DNA of 64,000 nucleotides from Microbacteriaceae bacterium. GTDB lineage: Bacteria > Actinomycetota > Actinomycetes > Actinomycetales > Microbacteriaceae. The first letter of the stretch is position 1. Every line of letters begins with the position of its first letter. Positions 29,067 to 38,229 of the stretch are shown here, piece after piece. Location of the stretch: positions 62,001 to 126,000 of the forward strand of contig JAIXWK010000001.1 in NCBI GenBank assembly GCA_027491295.1. The letters are read 5' to 3'. The notes under the pieces are model-generated. The model was not told where the DNA came from. It worked only from the letters and a program-made list of their open reading frames with translations, and made no database searches. A program made the translations under genes and the position numbers.

Positions 29067-30722
29067 TTACATCCTCTCCGGAGCAGATACGCCTAAAAGT
29101 GCCAACCCGTTGCCAAGCACGATGCTGGCCGCGTTGTTTAGCCAAAGCCTGGTGCGGTGAACACTCTCGACTTCTTGCCCGCCCAATGGAGTGACTCGGC
29201 AGTTGTCATACCAGCGGTGGTAACTTCCAGCCACCACTTCAATGTACCTTGCAATGCGGTGAGGTTCGCGGAACTGAGCCGCCTGAGCAACAACCCTTGG
29301 GAATTCACTCAGGTTCGCCAAAAGTTCTGCTTCTGCTTCGTGGCTCAGTAGCGAGGGATCGAATTCCGAGTCGTCAACCCCGAGCGACACCGCATTCTTG
29401 GCAACCTGCTTGGTTCTGGCGTGAGCGTACTGGACATAGAAAACTGGGTTGTCATTGGTCTTTTTGGTGAGCTGCTCAAGATCAACATCGAGTGAAGAGT
29501 TAATCGACGAACGAGCAAGGGCATAGCGAGCGGCGTCAACACCGACCACATCCACTAGGTCTTCCATGGTCACCACGGTTCCTGCACGCTTAGACATGCG
29601 AACCGGCTCGCCACCGCGAACAAGGTTCACCATCTGGCCAATCAGAATCTCCATGTTTTCACCTGGCTTATCGCCAAACGCAGCACAAAGCGCCATCATT
29701 CGAGGCACGTAACCGTGGTGATCTGCACCGAGCATATAGATGCAGCGGTCAAAGCCTCTTGAGCGCTTGTCCTGGTAGTAGGCGATGTCGCCGGCAATGT
29801 AAGCGGCGTCTCCGTCGCTTTTAATGATTACGCGATCTCTATCGTCTCCAAAGGCTGTGGAGCGAAGCCAAATAGCACCGTCTTCTTCGAAGATGTGACC
29901 CATCTCGCGCAAACGCTCAATCGAACGCTCAACGGCCTTGGATTCATAGAGCGAGTTCTCATGGAAGTAGACATCAAAGTCAACTCCGAATTCGTGCAGT
30001 GACTCTCTGATCTGTTGGAACATAAGTTCAACGCCAGCAGCACGGAACTTCTCTTGGGCTTGATCGTCCGGCAAAGACAAGATTTCTTCCGCAGTCTCGG
30101 CTAGAACGCGAGCAGCAATCTCCTGGATGTATGCCCCTGAGTAACCATCCTCGGGAGCTGGTTCATTCTTAGCCGCCGCAAGTAGTGAACGCGCAAAACG
30201 ATCGATCTGAGCACCGTGGTCATTGAAGTAGTACTCGCGAGTTACCTCTGCGCCAACAAACTCAAACACTCGCGCAAGTGAGTCACCGACCGCGGCCCAA
30301 CGGGTGCCACCGAGGTGGATTGGTCCGGTTGGATTGGCGGAAACAAATTCAAGATTTATCTTTAGTCCCTGATACTCAACGCCTCGGCCAAAACTTGCTC
30401 CTGCGGTGACTATCTCGCGGGCAAGCTCGCCGGCTGCGGAGTCTGAGACAAAAAGATTTATGAAGCCAGGGCCTGCGATTTCAACCTTTTCGATCCCTGC
30501 GCTTTTTTGAAGCTCTGAAGCCAAAAGTTCGGCGAAGTCTCGCGGCTTCAGACCGGACTTAGCGCCAAGCTGCATGGCGACATTCGTTGCCCAGTCTCCG
30601 TGCTCACGGTTTTTTGGTCTTTCGACCACTACCTCGCTTGGAACTTCCAGCTCCAAAGAGCCAGCGGCAACCAGTGCGCGCAATGCAGCAACAATGGCTT
30701 CCGAAAGCTGGTTGGGAGTCAC
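29067..30722 (-). CDS. argS: Arginyl-tRNA synthetase
   Basis: A 551-residue class Ia synthetase. The HIGH-type signature appears as [12 protein letters not shown], and KMSKS as [10 protein letters not shown]. The N-terminal Add-1 domain and the C-terminal DALR anticodon-binding domain ([15 protein letters not shown] onward) are intact. It starts with GTG at 30722 with AGGAA upstream and heads the argS-lysA-hom-thrC-thrB block, an order common in actinobacteria. A tRNA-Arg gene lies 170 bp upstream on the other strand. Confidence 0.97.
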   Translation of the reverse strand: MTPNQLSEAIVAALRALVAAGSLELEVPSEVVVERPKNREHGDWATNVAMQLGAKSGLKPRDFAELLASELQKSAGIEKVEIAGPGFINLFVSDSAAGELAREIVTAGASFGRGVEYQGLKINLEFVSANPTGPIHLGGTRWAAVGDSLARVFEFVGAEVTREYYFNDHGAQIDRFARSLLAAAKNEPAPEDGYSGAYIQEIAARVLAETAEEILSLPDDQAQEKFRAAGVELMFQQIRESLHEFGVDFDVYFHENSLYESKAVERSIERLREMGHIFEEDGAIWLRSTAFGDDRDRVIIKSDGDAAYIAGDIAYYQDKRSRGFDRCIYMLGADHHGYVPRMMALCAAFGDKPGENMEILIGQMVNLVRGGEPVRMSKRAGTVVTMEDLVDVVGVDAARYALARSSINSSLDVDLEQLTKKTNDNPVFYVQYAHARTKQVAKNAVSLGVDDSEFDPSLLSHEAEAELLANLSEFPRVVAQAAQFREPHRIARYIEVVAGSYHRWYDNCRVTPLGGQEVESVHRTRLWLNNAASIVLGNGLALLGVSAPERM

Positions 30723-30873
30723 TTTGGACCTAGTTCCTTAGGGTATGGCAACCGACGAGATTGATTTCGGCGGTGAACCTAAATCATACCCGTGCAAGGC
30801 CTCGGAATCGAAGAGAGCTTTCGCCAGATGGTTGAAACCCAAGTCGGCGAATAGCTAAAAACTTTGCCGATGC

Positions 30874-30879
30874 TAGGCT
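30874..30879 (+). promoter_or_regulatory. Candidate extended -10 for tRNA-Arg
   Basis: TAGGCT preceded by TGC forms an extended -10-like element 12 bases before the tRNA-Arg 5' end. No convincing -35 is visible. Confidence 0.4.
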
Positions 30880-30891
30880 GGATTCGTCCCC

Positions 30892-30963
30892 GCCTCTATA
30901 GCTCAGGGGATAGAGCACCGCCCTCCGGAGGCGGGAGCGCAGGTTCGAATCCTGCTAGGGGCG
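30892..30963 (+). tRNA. tRNA-Arg (anticodon CCG)
   Basis: The cloverleaf is complete. Acceptor GCCTCTA pairs with TAGGGGC (one G-T pair), the D arm is GCTC/GAGC, the anticodon stem is CCGCC/GGCGG with loop CTCCGGA giving anticodon CCG, and the T arm is GCAGG-TTCGAAT-CCTGC. It reads CGG codons. No CCA is encoded. The 3' end is only seven bases from the stop codon of the convergent permease gene. Confidence 0.96.
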
Positions 30964-30970
30964 CTTTTGG

Positions 30971-31897
30971 CTAACCCTTAACCGATCCAGCCAGCAAACC
31001 TCTTACGAAGTAACGCTGCAGCGAGAAGAACACAATCAGCGGAACAACAATCGAAACAAAAGCACCGGCAGTCAATAGCTCCCAGCCGGACCCTCTGGTT
31101 CCAACCATCTCAGCAAGACGAATGGTCATCGGTGCAACCTCTTTCGCGCCACCTCCGAATGTCAGACCTACCAATAGGTCGTTCCATACCCAAAGGAATT
31201 GGAAGATTGCAAAAGATGCAATCGCCGGTACCGAAAGTGGAAGAACGATCTTTGAAAACAGCGTGAACCAGCCGGCACCATCCACACGCGCAGCTTCGAT
31301 CAACTCACGAGGGATTTGACGCAGGAAGTTGTGCAGCAAGAAGATCGCCATTGGCAAACCAAAGATTGTGTGAGCGATCCAAATTGGGATATAGGTTCCG
31401 GTGATGTTGAAGTCCGGGATGATTGTGACATCGCCGATTACCAGGCCCTTTGCGAACAGCTGAAGCAGTGGGATCAAAGTCAACTGCAGCGGAATAACCT
31501 GCAGCGCAAAGATTGAGAAGAAGATGAAATCTCTTCCCCTGAATTCAAACCATGCCAAAGCGTAGGCCGCAAATACCGCCAAGGTAATCGGGAAGATAAC
31601 CGCCGGAAGTGTTACCGCTAGCGAGTTGAAGAAGAACTGGTAGAGCGGTGGGTTGGTGGTAGACCCCTCGAACAACACCTGCTGGTAGTTCTCAAAAGAA
31701 ATGTTTGGATTTACAAAGAAAGTCCACCAACCTGAGTTGTTGATGTCTTTTTCTGGACGAATCGAAGTGACCAGCAAACCGAATGTTGGGATGGTCCACA
31801 AAATCGCAATGATCCAAGCGCCAAGGGCTGCCCAAGGGGAAGAGAAAACGTTCTTGGCCTTTGACTTTACAAGTGACTTATTGATTAGAGAGGTCAT
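30971..31897 (-). CDS. Carbohydrate ABC transporter permease (AglG/MalG type)
   Basis: A 308-residue permease with about six membrane helices. The MalG-like EAA loop is EAARVDGAGWFTLFSKIVLPL, and the C-terminus ends in YFVRGLLAGSVKG, the usual end of this family. It forms the sugar channel with the following permease. The gene start overlaps the stop of the preceding permease by one base. The alpha-glucoside assignment comes from overall resemblance to AglEFG systems and is less certain than the transporter class. Confidence 0.88.
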   Translation of the reverse strand: MTSLINKSLVKSKAKNVFSSPWAALGAWIIAILWTIPTFGLLVTSIRPEKDINNSGWWTFFVNPNISFENYQQVLFEGSTTNPPLYQFFFNSLAVTLPAVIFPITLAVFAAYALAWFEFRGRDFIFFSIFALQVIPLQLTLIPLLQLFAKGLVIGDVTIIPDFNITGTYIPIWIAHTIFGLPMAIFLLHNFLRQIPRELIEAARVDGAGWFTLFSKIVLPLSVPAIASFAIFQFLWVWNDLLVGLTFGGGAKEVAPMTIRLAEMVGTRGSGWELLTAGAFVSIVVPLIVFFSLQRYFVRGLLAGSVKG

Positions 31898-32907
31898 TAT
31901 CTTTCCGTCCTCTCGAGGCGCAGTTGTCGAATGTTGTAGATGATGATTGGAACGATCGCGACGAAAAGGATGATCGCCAAAGCAGAGCCTCGTCCAAAGT
32001 TCATCTGCCTGAAGGCCTGGGAATACATCTCATTCGCGATTACGTTGGTTTGGAAGTTACCACCGGTCATAGTTCTCACTATGTCGAAGACCTTCAGGGT
32101 TCCAATCGTGATTGTGGTTAGCACCACCACGATGGTCGCACGAATCATTGGGACTGAAACCAAGTAGAAGCGCTTCCAAGGAGCTGCGCCATCCAACATG
32201 GCGGCCTCAACCACCTCGTCAGGAATGTTCTTGAGTGCCGCAGAAAGCACAACCATGGCGAAGCCGGTCTGAATCCAAATCATTACAACGATCAGCAAGA
32301 AGGAGTTCAAAGGCGCTTCAAGCAACCAGTTGGGCGGGGTTAGACCAAGTCCCTTGAAAATCGCAGATAGCAAACCGATGTCTGGCTTGTTGTCATTTGG
32401 TTGGTAGTTGTAAACAAACTTCCAAATAATGCCGGCGCCCACAAACGAAATAGCCATCGGCATAAAGATCAGCGACTTGATAGCTGCCGGGCGGTTCATG
32501 CGGTCGGTCATGTAGGCAATGGCCAAACCAATCACTGTGGAAAGAATTGGGGCGGTAACCACCCAGATAGCTGTGTTGGCAAGCACCACGGTGATTTCTG
32601 GGATAGTGAAGGCCCAGATGAAATTGTCAAAACCTACGAAGGTTTCAGCTTCTTTGTCCATAAAGGCAAGAATCAGGGTGCGAATAGCCGGATAGATCAA
32701 GCCGACTACCAAAAGCAAAATCGATGGCACAAGGAAGACCAGGTACTTCAACCATTCTTGAGTCTTTACCGAGGTGCGAGATGCGAGTAGAAAAATCAAA
32801 AAGATAACAGCTCCGAAGCTCAATAGAGCCAGGGCTAAAAGGGAGAAGTTTTCCGCAATTATGTCCGCGGGGGTTTTCCTCGCCGCGTGAAGTGCCAGTG
32901 TGAACAT
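31897..32907 (-). CDS. Carbohydrate ABC transporter permease (AglF/MalF type)
   Basis: A 336-residue permease with an extra N-terminal membrane helix (FSLLALALLSFGAVIFLIFL) before the core six, as in AglF. The EAA loop is EAAMLDGAAPWKRFYLVSVP. It follows the binding-protein gene after a 92-bp gap containing a strong hairpin, so it is probably expressed at a lower level than the binding protein. The ATG is at 32907. Confidence 0.88.
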   Translation of the reverse strand: MFTLALHAARKTPADIIAENFSLLALALLSFGAVIFLIFLLASRTSVKTQEWLKYLVFLVPSILLLVVGLIYPAIRTLILAFMDKEAETFVGFDNFIWAFTIPEITVVLANTAIWVVTAPILSTVIGLAIAYMTDRMNRPAAIKSLIFMPMAISFVGAGIIWKFVYNYQPNDNKPDIGLLSAIFKGLGLTPPNWLLEAPLNSFLLIVVMIWIQTGFAMVVLSAALKNIPDEVVEAAMLDGAAPWKRFYLVSVPMIRATIVVVLTTITIGTLKVFDIVRTMTGGNFQTNVIANEMYSQAFRQMNFGRGSALAIILFVAIVPIIIYNIRQLRLERTER

Positions 32908-32936
32908 GAGCGAATCCTAACAACCTTTGAAGAAGA

Positions 32937-32968
32937 GCTGTGGGGCCTGCAATCGCAGACCCCACAGC
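32937..32968 (-). terminator. Intercistronic hairpin between sugar-binding protein and permease genes
   Basis: GCTGTGGGG (32937-32945) pairs with CCCCACAGC (32960-32968), and an inner CTGC/GCAG extends the stem past one mismatch to a four-base loop. No long U-tract follows on the minus strand. This suits a partial terminator or a 3'-end-stabilising stem that raises binding-protein mRNA over permease mRNA. Confidence 0.7.
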
Positions 32969-32999
32969 CTTGTTTAACTATTTGTAACTGTGTGGCTTA

Positions 33000-34358
33000 T
33001 TAGTAAGGCCAGCTTGCGTAGATAGCGTCTAGAACAGCCTTGTCAGACTTGTCCTCAGCTACCCATGCAGTCATTTCCTTCCAGAATGAACCAGCTCCAA
33101 CCTCGGCTGGCATCACGTCGGAGCCATCGAAGCGGAAGGTTGATGCGTTCTGAAGGATCTCAACTGCAACCTTGTTTACTGGGTCTGCAACGTTAGCGGT
33201 GTCTAGACCGAGGTTTGCAGAGAACCAGCCACCAAGAGCTGCCTTCTTGTTGTTCCACTCAGGAGTGGTTAGGTAGTGCTGTACAGCGTGTACCTCTGGA
33301 CGGTCAGCGAAGATACCAATGAACTCGCCACCACCAAGTGCAGGCTTGTTGTCAGCCGAAACACCTGGGAAGTAGAAGGTGGTGATTCCACCCTCAGTGG
33401 TGGTGTCCTCTGGGGACACGATGGTTGCACCGAAGTCAGCAGCAAGGATGCCACCGATGAACGATGCCTGACGGTGCATTGCACAGCTGCCGTCAACTAG
33501 GCCAGCGCCACCCTCCTGGAAGGTGGTGGTAGCGATAGAAGCAACATCGCCTACGTAAGCAGGGTTCTTTAGGATCTTGCCAGCCTCAGCTAGAACTTCA
33601 GCAACCTTAGGGTCGTTGAATGGAAGCTCGCCAGATACCCACTGGTCGTAGGTTGCAGCGTCCTGGAAGCGAAGCATTAGGTCTTCCATCCAGTCAGTTC
33701 CGACCCAACCGGTAGCGTCACCGGAACCGAAACCAACACACCAAGGCTGAACAGAGCCCTCAGCAGCAATGGTGTCAGATAGAGCTAGTAGCTCGTCCCA
33801 AGTGGTAGGAATGGTCCAACCCTTGTCAGCGAAGGTCTTTGGTGAGTACCAAACGAAGGACTTCACGTTAGCGCCTAGTGGAGAGCCGTAGAACACGCCA
33901 TCGACGGTGCCGTAGGTCTTCCAGTCAGCGGTGTAGTTCTCGTCAACCGAAGCAGAAGTTGCATCGTTTGCAGGAACTAGGCCGTTTCCAGCGAACTTAG
34001 CCAATAGGCCAGGCTGTGGGAAGATTGCAATGTCAGGAGCGGTGCCACCTTCAACGCGAACAGAAATCTGAGCCTCAAACTCCTGAGTTCCGTTCCAGTT
34101 GATTGTGATGCCGGTGCAGTCCTCAAACTCAGCGAAAGACTCGATGAAGAGTGAAGCTTCTGGGTCAATGATGGTGGTGTAGATCTCAACCTCGGTGCCC
34201 TCGTTGCCCATGTAGGCCTCGTAAGCAGCACAAGCGTCAGATCCAGTCGCAGTGGTCTCCTCGGTTACGGTCTCGGTGCTTGCGCAACCGGCCATTACCA
34301 AGGTAGCCGCTACAGCAGTTGCTCCAAGAGCAACTACGCGACGACGTAGTGTTGACAT
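33000..34358 (-). CDS. Alpha-glucoside-type extracellular sugar-binding lipoprotein
   Basis: A 452-residue solute-binding protein of the family 1 carbohydrate type. The signal peptide (LRRRVVALGATAVAATLVMAG) ends in a lipobox VMAGC, so it is a lipoprotein. The body has the AglE-like features IAIFPQPGLLAKFA and LGGWFSANLGLD. The start is placed at ATG 34358, with AAAGGAAA just upstream; the longer frame start at 34382 has no ribosome site. A 16-base perfect palindrome sits 17 bases before the start. No ATPase gene is in the operon. Confidence 0.88.
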   Translation of the reverse strand: MSTLRRRVVALGATAVAATLVMAGCASTETVTEETTATGSDACAAYEAYMGNEGTEVEIYTTIIDPEASLFIESFAEFEDCTGITINWNGTQEFEAQISVRVEGGTAPDIAIFPQPGLLAKFAGNGLVPANDATSASVDENYTADWKTYGTVDGVFYGSPLGANVKSFVWYSPKTFADKGWTIPTTWDELLALSDTIAAEGSVQPWCVGFGSGDATGWVGTDWMEDLMLRFQDAATYDQWVSGELPFNDPKVAEVLAEAGKILKNPAYVGDVASIATTTFQEGGAGLVDGSCAMHRQASFIGGILAADFGATIVSPEDTTTEGGITTFYFPGVSADNKPALGGGEFIGIFADRPEVHAVQHYLTTPEWNNKKAALGGWFSANLGLDTANVADPVNKVAVEILQNASTFRFDGSDVMPAEVGAGSFWKEMTAWVAEDKSDKAVLDAIYASWPY

Positions 34359-34375
34359 GTTTTTCCTTTCGACAT

Positions 34376-34391
34376 CGGCCAACGTTGGCCG
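34376..34391. promoter_or_regulatory. Perfect 16-bp palindrome, LacI-family-type operator
   Basis: CGGCCAACGTTGGCCG is a perfect palindrome centred on CG with an AACGTT core, the form of many LacI/GalR operators. It lies just upstream of the ribosome site of the sugar-binding protein gene, where a repressor could block elongation or initiation. No LacI-family gene lies in the window. Confidence 0.65.
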
Positions 34392-34502
34392 AACCTCACA
34401 CGTTAGGAGGGTGCCCTAAGGATAAAACACGGGGTAGACAAGTTTCGACTGCAAGCGATTACATTTGGATAACACTTATGTATCAGACCGATACCGATTG
34501 TC

Positions 34503-34520
34503 TTTACAATTTTTACAATT
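34503..34520. repeat. Tandem 9-mer TTTACAATT x2
   Basis: Two exact adjacent copies of TTTACAATT lie in the 183-base gap between rdgB and the sugar-binding protein gene. On the minus strand each copy gives a TTGTAA that could serve as a -35 for the transporter promoter, or the pair could be a regulator site. Confidence 0.4.
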
Positions 34521-34541
34521 GCAAATGTACGGGTTGCAAAA

Positions 34542-35117
34542 TCAGCCCTTCGCTAGGTATTGCGCCATCTGTTGCAGCGCCATGGCTCGGTGAGACATAG
34601 AGTTTTTAACCTCCGGGTCCAATTCAGCTGCGGTTACTTCCAATCCCTCAGGGATAAAAACTGGGTCGTAACCAAAGCCGCCTAGACCTGCAACCTCAGT
34701 TGAAATTGACCCCGGCCAAATACCGGTAAACGAGATTTCTTCGTCCGGACCAACCATGGCGATCGTGCAGACGAATGCGGCTGAGCGGTGTTCGGTGGGA
34801 ATATCCTCAAGTTGCTTGAGCAGCAGGTTTCTGTTGGTGGCATCGTCTCGGGTGCCAGACCAGATTGCCGAGAAGATTCCAGGCGCTCCCCCCATCACCT
34901 CGCAGGCGATGCCGGAGTCATCTGCAAAAGAAAGCTGCCCGGTGGCTTCAAAAGCGGCGCGCGCTTTGATTAGTGCGTTTTCCAAAAAGGTTGTGCCACT
35001 TTCAATTGGCTCAGGACCCGAGTAGGTCAGGACCTGCACCTCTGGATTTGCAAGTTTGAGAATTGCCTCGGCTTCTTGGGCCTTGTGCTTGTTCCCGGTT
35101 GCAAAAACAATTTCCAC
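34542..35117 (-). CDS. rdgB: XTP/dITP pyrophosphatase
   Basis: A 191-residue Ham1-family enzyme that cleans the nucleotide pool of ITP, XTP and dITP. Signature parts are VFATGNKHKAQEAEAIL at the start, SFADDSGIACEVMGGAPG in the middle and GGFGYDPVFIP near the C-terminus, with SHRAMAL at the end. The start overlaps the final base of rph. The rph-rdgB pairing is common. Confidence 0.96.
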   Translation of the reverse strand: MEIVFATGNKHKAQEAEAILKLANPEVQVLTYSGPEPIESGTTFLENALIKARAAFEATGQLSFADDSGIACEVMGGAPGIFSAIWSGTRDDATNRNLLLKQLEDIPTEHRSAAFVCTIAMVGPDEEISFTGIWPGSISTEVAGLGGFGYDPVFIPEGLEVTAAELDPEVKNSMSHRAMALQQMAQYLAKG

Positions 35118-35857
35118 TAGCGAGTTTCCAGTGTCTCACCCAATGCCAAGCGCTGAACCTCGGCAAGTTGCTTGTTGGCATCCAGGGCCATCTCGAGCAG
35201 GCGATTGAGTTCATCCCGATCAAATGGCTCTGCCTCGGCGGTGCCCTGCACCTCGACGAAAAGTCCGCGGCCGGTTACCACAACGTTCATATCGGTGTCT
35301 GCCCTGACATCCTCGACATACTCGAGGTCGGTAACTGCAACACCATCAATGATTCCAACTGATACGGCGGAAACGGTGTCAATCAATGGCGTAGCACTTT
35401 TGGCGATGAGCCCCTGCTTTTTGGCCCAAGCAACAGCATCAGCGAGTGCAACAAAGGCACCGGTGATGGCCGCTGTGCGAGTTCCGCCATCGGCCTGTAG
35501 GACGTCACAGTCCAACACGATGGTGTTCTCCCCCAGGGCCTTCACATCAATGACCGCGCGTAGCGAACGACCAATAAGTCTTGAAATTTCGTGGGTGCGA
35601 CCACCGATTTTGCCCTTGACCGCTTCGCGATCAGAACGATCGTGAGTGGCACGCGGGAGCATTGCATACTCAGCTGTTACCCAGCCCTCACCAGAGTCTT
35701 TCTTGAAGCGAGGCACTCCAGGGGTGAAAGAGGCGTTGCACAAAACCTTGGTGTTACCGAATGAAACCAGCACAGAACCTTCGGCGTGGATGGTGAAGTT
35801 TCTTTCAATAGTGACTTCGCGCAGCTCGTGCTCTGCTCTGCCGTTTGGCCTACTCAT
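35117..35857 (-). CDS. rph: Ribonuclease PH
   Basis: A 246-residue phosphorolytic 3'-5' exoribonuclease that trims tRNA 3' ends. The start is the classic [19 protein letters not shown], the phosphate-binding arginines fall in the [20 protein letters not shown] region, and [19 protein letters not shown] is the active-site core. It overlaps the end of murI by eight bases. Confidence 0.97.
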   Translation of the reverse strand: MSRPNGRAEHELREVTIERNFTIHAEGSVLVSFGNTKVLCNASFTPGVPRFKKDSGEGWVTAEYAMLPRATHDRSDREAVKGKIGGRTHEISRLIGRSLRAVIDVKALGENTIVLDCDVLQADGGTRTAAITGAFVALADAVAWAKKQGLIAKSATPLIDTVSAVSVGIIDGVAVTDLEYVEDVRADTDMNVVVTGRGLFVEVQGTAEAEPFDRDELNRLLEMALDANKQLAEVQRLALGETLETR

Positions 35858-36671
35858 TTGTTGCCTTTCGCTCCAGGTGGGTTACATCGTTAACCTCAGG
35901 TCCCAAGAAACGCTTGGCCAGGCTTTCGAATTCTTTGGCATTACCGGTGGCATAAAACTTGTAGCTCGGCTTTGCGGTCACAGGCGCCAAAAGATCGTGT
36001 TCGGTGAGCACCCTAAAGACATCTTTTGCAGTCTCGTCTGCCGATGAAACCAAGTTCACGCTGTCACCCATTACATACGACAGTGCTGCGTGCAGCAGCG
36101 GGTAGTGGGTGCAGCCCAAAACCAAAGTATCGACCTGCGCTGCCTTGATTGGCGCTAAGTAGGCCTCGGCCGCCGCAAGCAGCTCTGGTCCGGAAGTAAC
36201 TCCACGCTCAACAAAGTCCACGAAGGTTGGACAAGCCGCAGAGGTGATCTCAAAGTCGACAGCTGCTGCGAAAGCGTCTTCATAAGCCTTTGAGTTCACC
36301 GTGGCGCTGGTTCCGATGACACCGACCCTGTGGTTTCGAGAGGTCCCCACCGCTTTGCGAACCGCAGGTTGAATCACTTCAATTACTGGGACACCGAGTC
36401 CCTCGGTATATCTCTCCCTGGCATCTCTTAGAACAGCTGCTGAGGCAGAGTTACATGCGATGACTAAAAGCTTGACCCCCGATGCCACCAGTTCATCCAT
36501 AACCTCAAGGGCTAGTGCTCTGACTTCCGAGATGGGCTTGGGGCCGTAAGGCGAGTTCAGAGTGTCGCCTACGTAGTGAATGGATTCGTGCGGAAGTTGG
36601 TCAATGATTGCTCGAGCCACCGTCAAGCCACCGACGCCTGAGTCGAATACACCAATTGGTCTGGAATCCAC
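35850..36671 (-). CDS. murI: Glutamate racemase
   Basis: A 273-residue cofactor-free racemase supplying D-glutamate for peptidoglycan. Both catalytic cysteines are present, in VIACNSAS and LVLGCTHYP, and the N-terminus [17 protein letters not shown] is diagnostic. The start is GTG at 36671. No Shine-Dalgarno sequence is present; TAGACT lies exactly six bases before the GTG, which suggests a leaderless mRNA. It heads murI-rph-rdgB. Confidence 0.96.
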   Translation of the reverse strand: MDSRPIGVFDSGVGGLTVARAIIDQLPHESIHYVGDTLNSPYGPKPISEVRALALEVMDELVASGVKLLVIACNSASAAVLRDARERYTEGLGVPVIEVIQPAVRKAVGTSRNHRVGVIGTSATVNSKAYEDAFAAAVDFEITSAACPTFVDFVERGVTSGPELLAAAEAYLAPIKAAQVDTLVLGCTHYPLLHAALSYVMGDSVNLVSSADETAKDVFRVLTEHDLLAPVTAKPSYKFYATGNAKEFESLAKRFLGPEVNDVTHLERKATNE

Positions 36672-36677
36672 TGACTA

Positions 36678-36683
36678 AGTCTA
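36678..36683 (-). promoter_or_regulatory. -10 element of leaderless murI transcript
   Basis: TAGACT on the minus strand fits TAnnnT and lies six bases before the murI GTG, which has no ribosome-binding site. Confidence 0.6.
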
Positions 36684-36699
36684 AAGCTCATTGGGTAGA

Positions 36700-36705
36700 T
36701 AGGCT
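36700..36705 (+). promoter_or_regulatory. -10 element of leaderless pncB transcript
   Basis: TAGGCT fits TAnnnT and lies six bases before the pncB GTG at 36712. The divergent murI element is 16 bases away, so the two promoters are back to back. Confidence 0.6.
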
Positions 36706-36711
36706 AAAGAG

Positions 36712-37986
36712 GTGTCCACTGCATTGAATACCGATCGCTACGAGCTCACCATGCTCCAGGCTGCGCTGAAGTCTGGAAAAGCTGAGCGCAAGTGCGTATT
36801 TGAGGTTTTCACCCGCCAACTTCCTGCGGGACGTCGATACGGCGTGGTGGCAGGAACCGGGCGAGTCCTAGAGGCAATTCAAAACTTTAGGTTCGAGGAA
36901 AAAGAGCTTGATTTCCTTAGGACCAACTCGGTGGTGGACGAGTCGACTCTCAGTTGGCTTGCAAACTATAAATTCTCGGGAAATGTCTTTGGTTATCGCG
37001 AGGGCGAGCTTTACTTCGGACACTCTCCAGTCCTGACGGTGGAGGGCAGCTTTGCGGAAGCCGTAATTCTAGAAACTGTGATTCTCTCGATTCTGAATTA
37101 TGACTCTGCAGTGGCCTCGGCAGCCGCTCGCATGAAATCAGTGGCAGCCGGCCGACGTCTGATTGAGATGGGTTCGCGTCGAGCTCACGAGTCGGCAGCG
37201 GTCGCGGCGGCCAGAGCTTCATTTATTGCAGGCTTTGATGCGACAAGCAATCTTGCTGCCGGTGCTCAATACGGCATCGAGACCGCTGGCACCAGCGCGC
37301 ACGCTTTCACATTGCTGCACGACACCGAAGAGCAAGCCTTTCAAGCGCAGCTGGCATCAATGGGAATTGAGACCACTCTTCTGGTCGACACTTTTGATGT
37401 CAGAAATGCGGTGGCGACTGCGGTGCGACTAACTGACGGAAAGGTTCGAGCAGTTCGTCTCGATTCTGGAGATCTAGCCACCTCGGCTGTCGAGGTGCGC
37501 AAGCAGCTGGATGATTTAGGAGCGAAACAAACCAAGATCACAGTCACAAGTGACCTAGACGAATACACAATCGCTGCCCTGGCAATCGCACCGATCGATA
37601 GCTACGGCGTCGGAACCAGTTTGGTCACCGGCTCGGGTCACCCAACCGCCGGATTTGTATACAAACTTGTGGCTCACACCGATAACGGTGACTGGGTAGA
37701 TGTTGCCAAAACCTCAAAACTCAAAACCAACCGCGGTGGCAAGAAGCATGCCAGCCGAGTTTTGGAAAATGGCGTTGCAAAGTCAGAGCTGATTTCTGGA
37801 GAACCACAGGCTGGACGAGCACTTCAGGCCCCGATGATTTCCAATGGTGAAATTGCAACTGAATACCTAGGAATTCAAGGCGTATTAAGAGCTCGAGAGC
37901 ACCACAGGGAAGCAATTTCTGAGCTACCGGCAGGAGCACTTCGCCTGTCTAAGGGCGAGCCTGCTATTCCAGTTGAGTTTATTTAG
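36712..37986 (+). CDS. pncB: Nicotinate phosphoribosyltransferase
   Basis: A 424-residue enzyme converting nicotinate and PRPP to nicotinate mononucleotide in NAD salvage. Diagnostic parts are TDRYELTMLQAALKSGKAER at the start, EMGSRRAHESAAVAAARASF, and GTSAHAFTLLHDTEEQAF around the catalytic histidine, with LDSGDL later. GTG start, probably leaderless. The last eight bases overlap the convergent DUF3039 gene. Confidence 0.95.
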   Translation: MSTALNTDRYELTMLQAALKSGKAERKCVFEVFTRQLPAGRRYGVVAGTGRVLEAIQNFRFEEKELDFLRTNSVVDESTLSWLANYKFSGNVFGYREGELYFGHSPVLTVEGSFAEAVILETVILSILNYDSAVASAAARMKSVAAGRRLIEMGSRRAHESAAVAAARASFIAGFDATSNLAAGAQYGIETAGTSAHAFTLLHDTEEQAFQAQLASMGIETTLLVDTFDVRNAVATAVRLTDGKVRAVRLDSGDLATSAVEVRKQLDDLGAKQTKITVTSDLDEYTIAALAIAPIDSYGVGTSLVTGSGHPTAGFVYKLVAHTDNGDWVDVAKTSKLKTNRGGKKHASRVLENGVAKSELISGEPQAGRALQAPMISNGEIATEYLGIQGVLRAREHHREAISELPAGALRLSKGEPAIPVEFI

Positions 37987-38224
37987 ACTCGTCGTCCCCA
38001 GGCTTTAGGCCCTCGTAAATTTCCTTGCAGGTTGGGCACACCGGAAACTTCTGTGGATCACGAGTCGGGGTCCAGACCTTGCCGCAAAGTGCCACAACCG
38101 CGCTTCCAAGAACCGCCGATTCAACAATCTTGTTCTTCTGCACATAGTGCGAGAAGCGCTCGTGGTCACCCTGATCGAGGTGAACCTGCTGTTCTACTTT
38201 GGTGCCAAAATCCTGCTCTGCCAT
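37979..38224 (-). CDS. DUF3039 family protein
   Basis: An 81-residue actinobacterial protein of unknown function. Two pairs of putative metal ligands are visible: a lone cysteine in VALCGKVWTP and CPTCKEIY near the C-terminus, together with GDHERFSHYV, suggest a small zinc-binding fold. The ATG at 38224 is chosen over GTG at 38230. It follows the htrA-like gene closely, within six bases, so the two may be co-transcribed. Nothing here reveals its role. Confidence 0.85.
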   Translation of the reverse strand: MAEQDFGTKVEQQVHLDQGDHERFSHYVQKNKIVESAVLGSAVVALCGKVWTPTRDPQKFPVCPTCKEIYEGLKPGDDESK

Positions 38225-38229
38225 GGCCA

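Noticed and set aside
29065-29145. N-terminal 27-codon extension of lysA into argS
   Set aside because: A good ribosome site precedes GTG 29064, and the extension is encoded inside the argS 3' end with no conserved features.
30971-34358. Sugar transporter operon broken by loss of its ATPase
   Set aside because: Actinobacterial carbohydrate importers commonly share one multitask ATPase encoded elsewhere, and all three genes here are intact.
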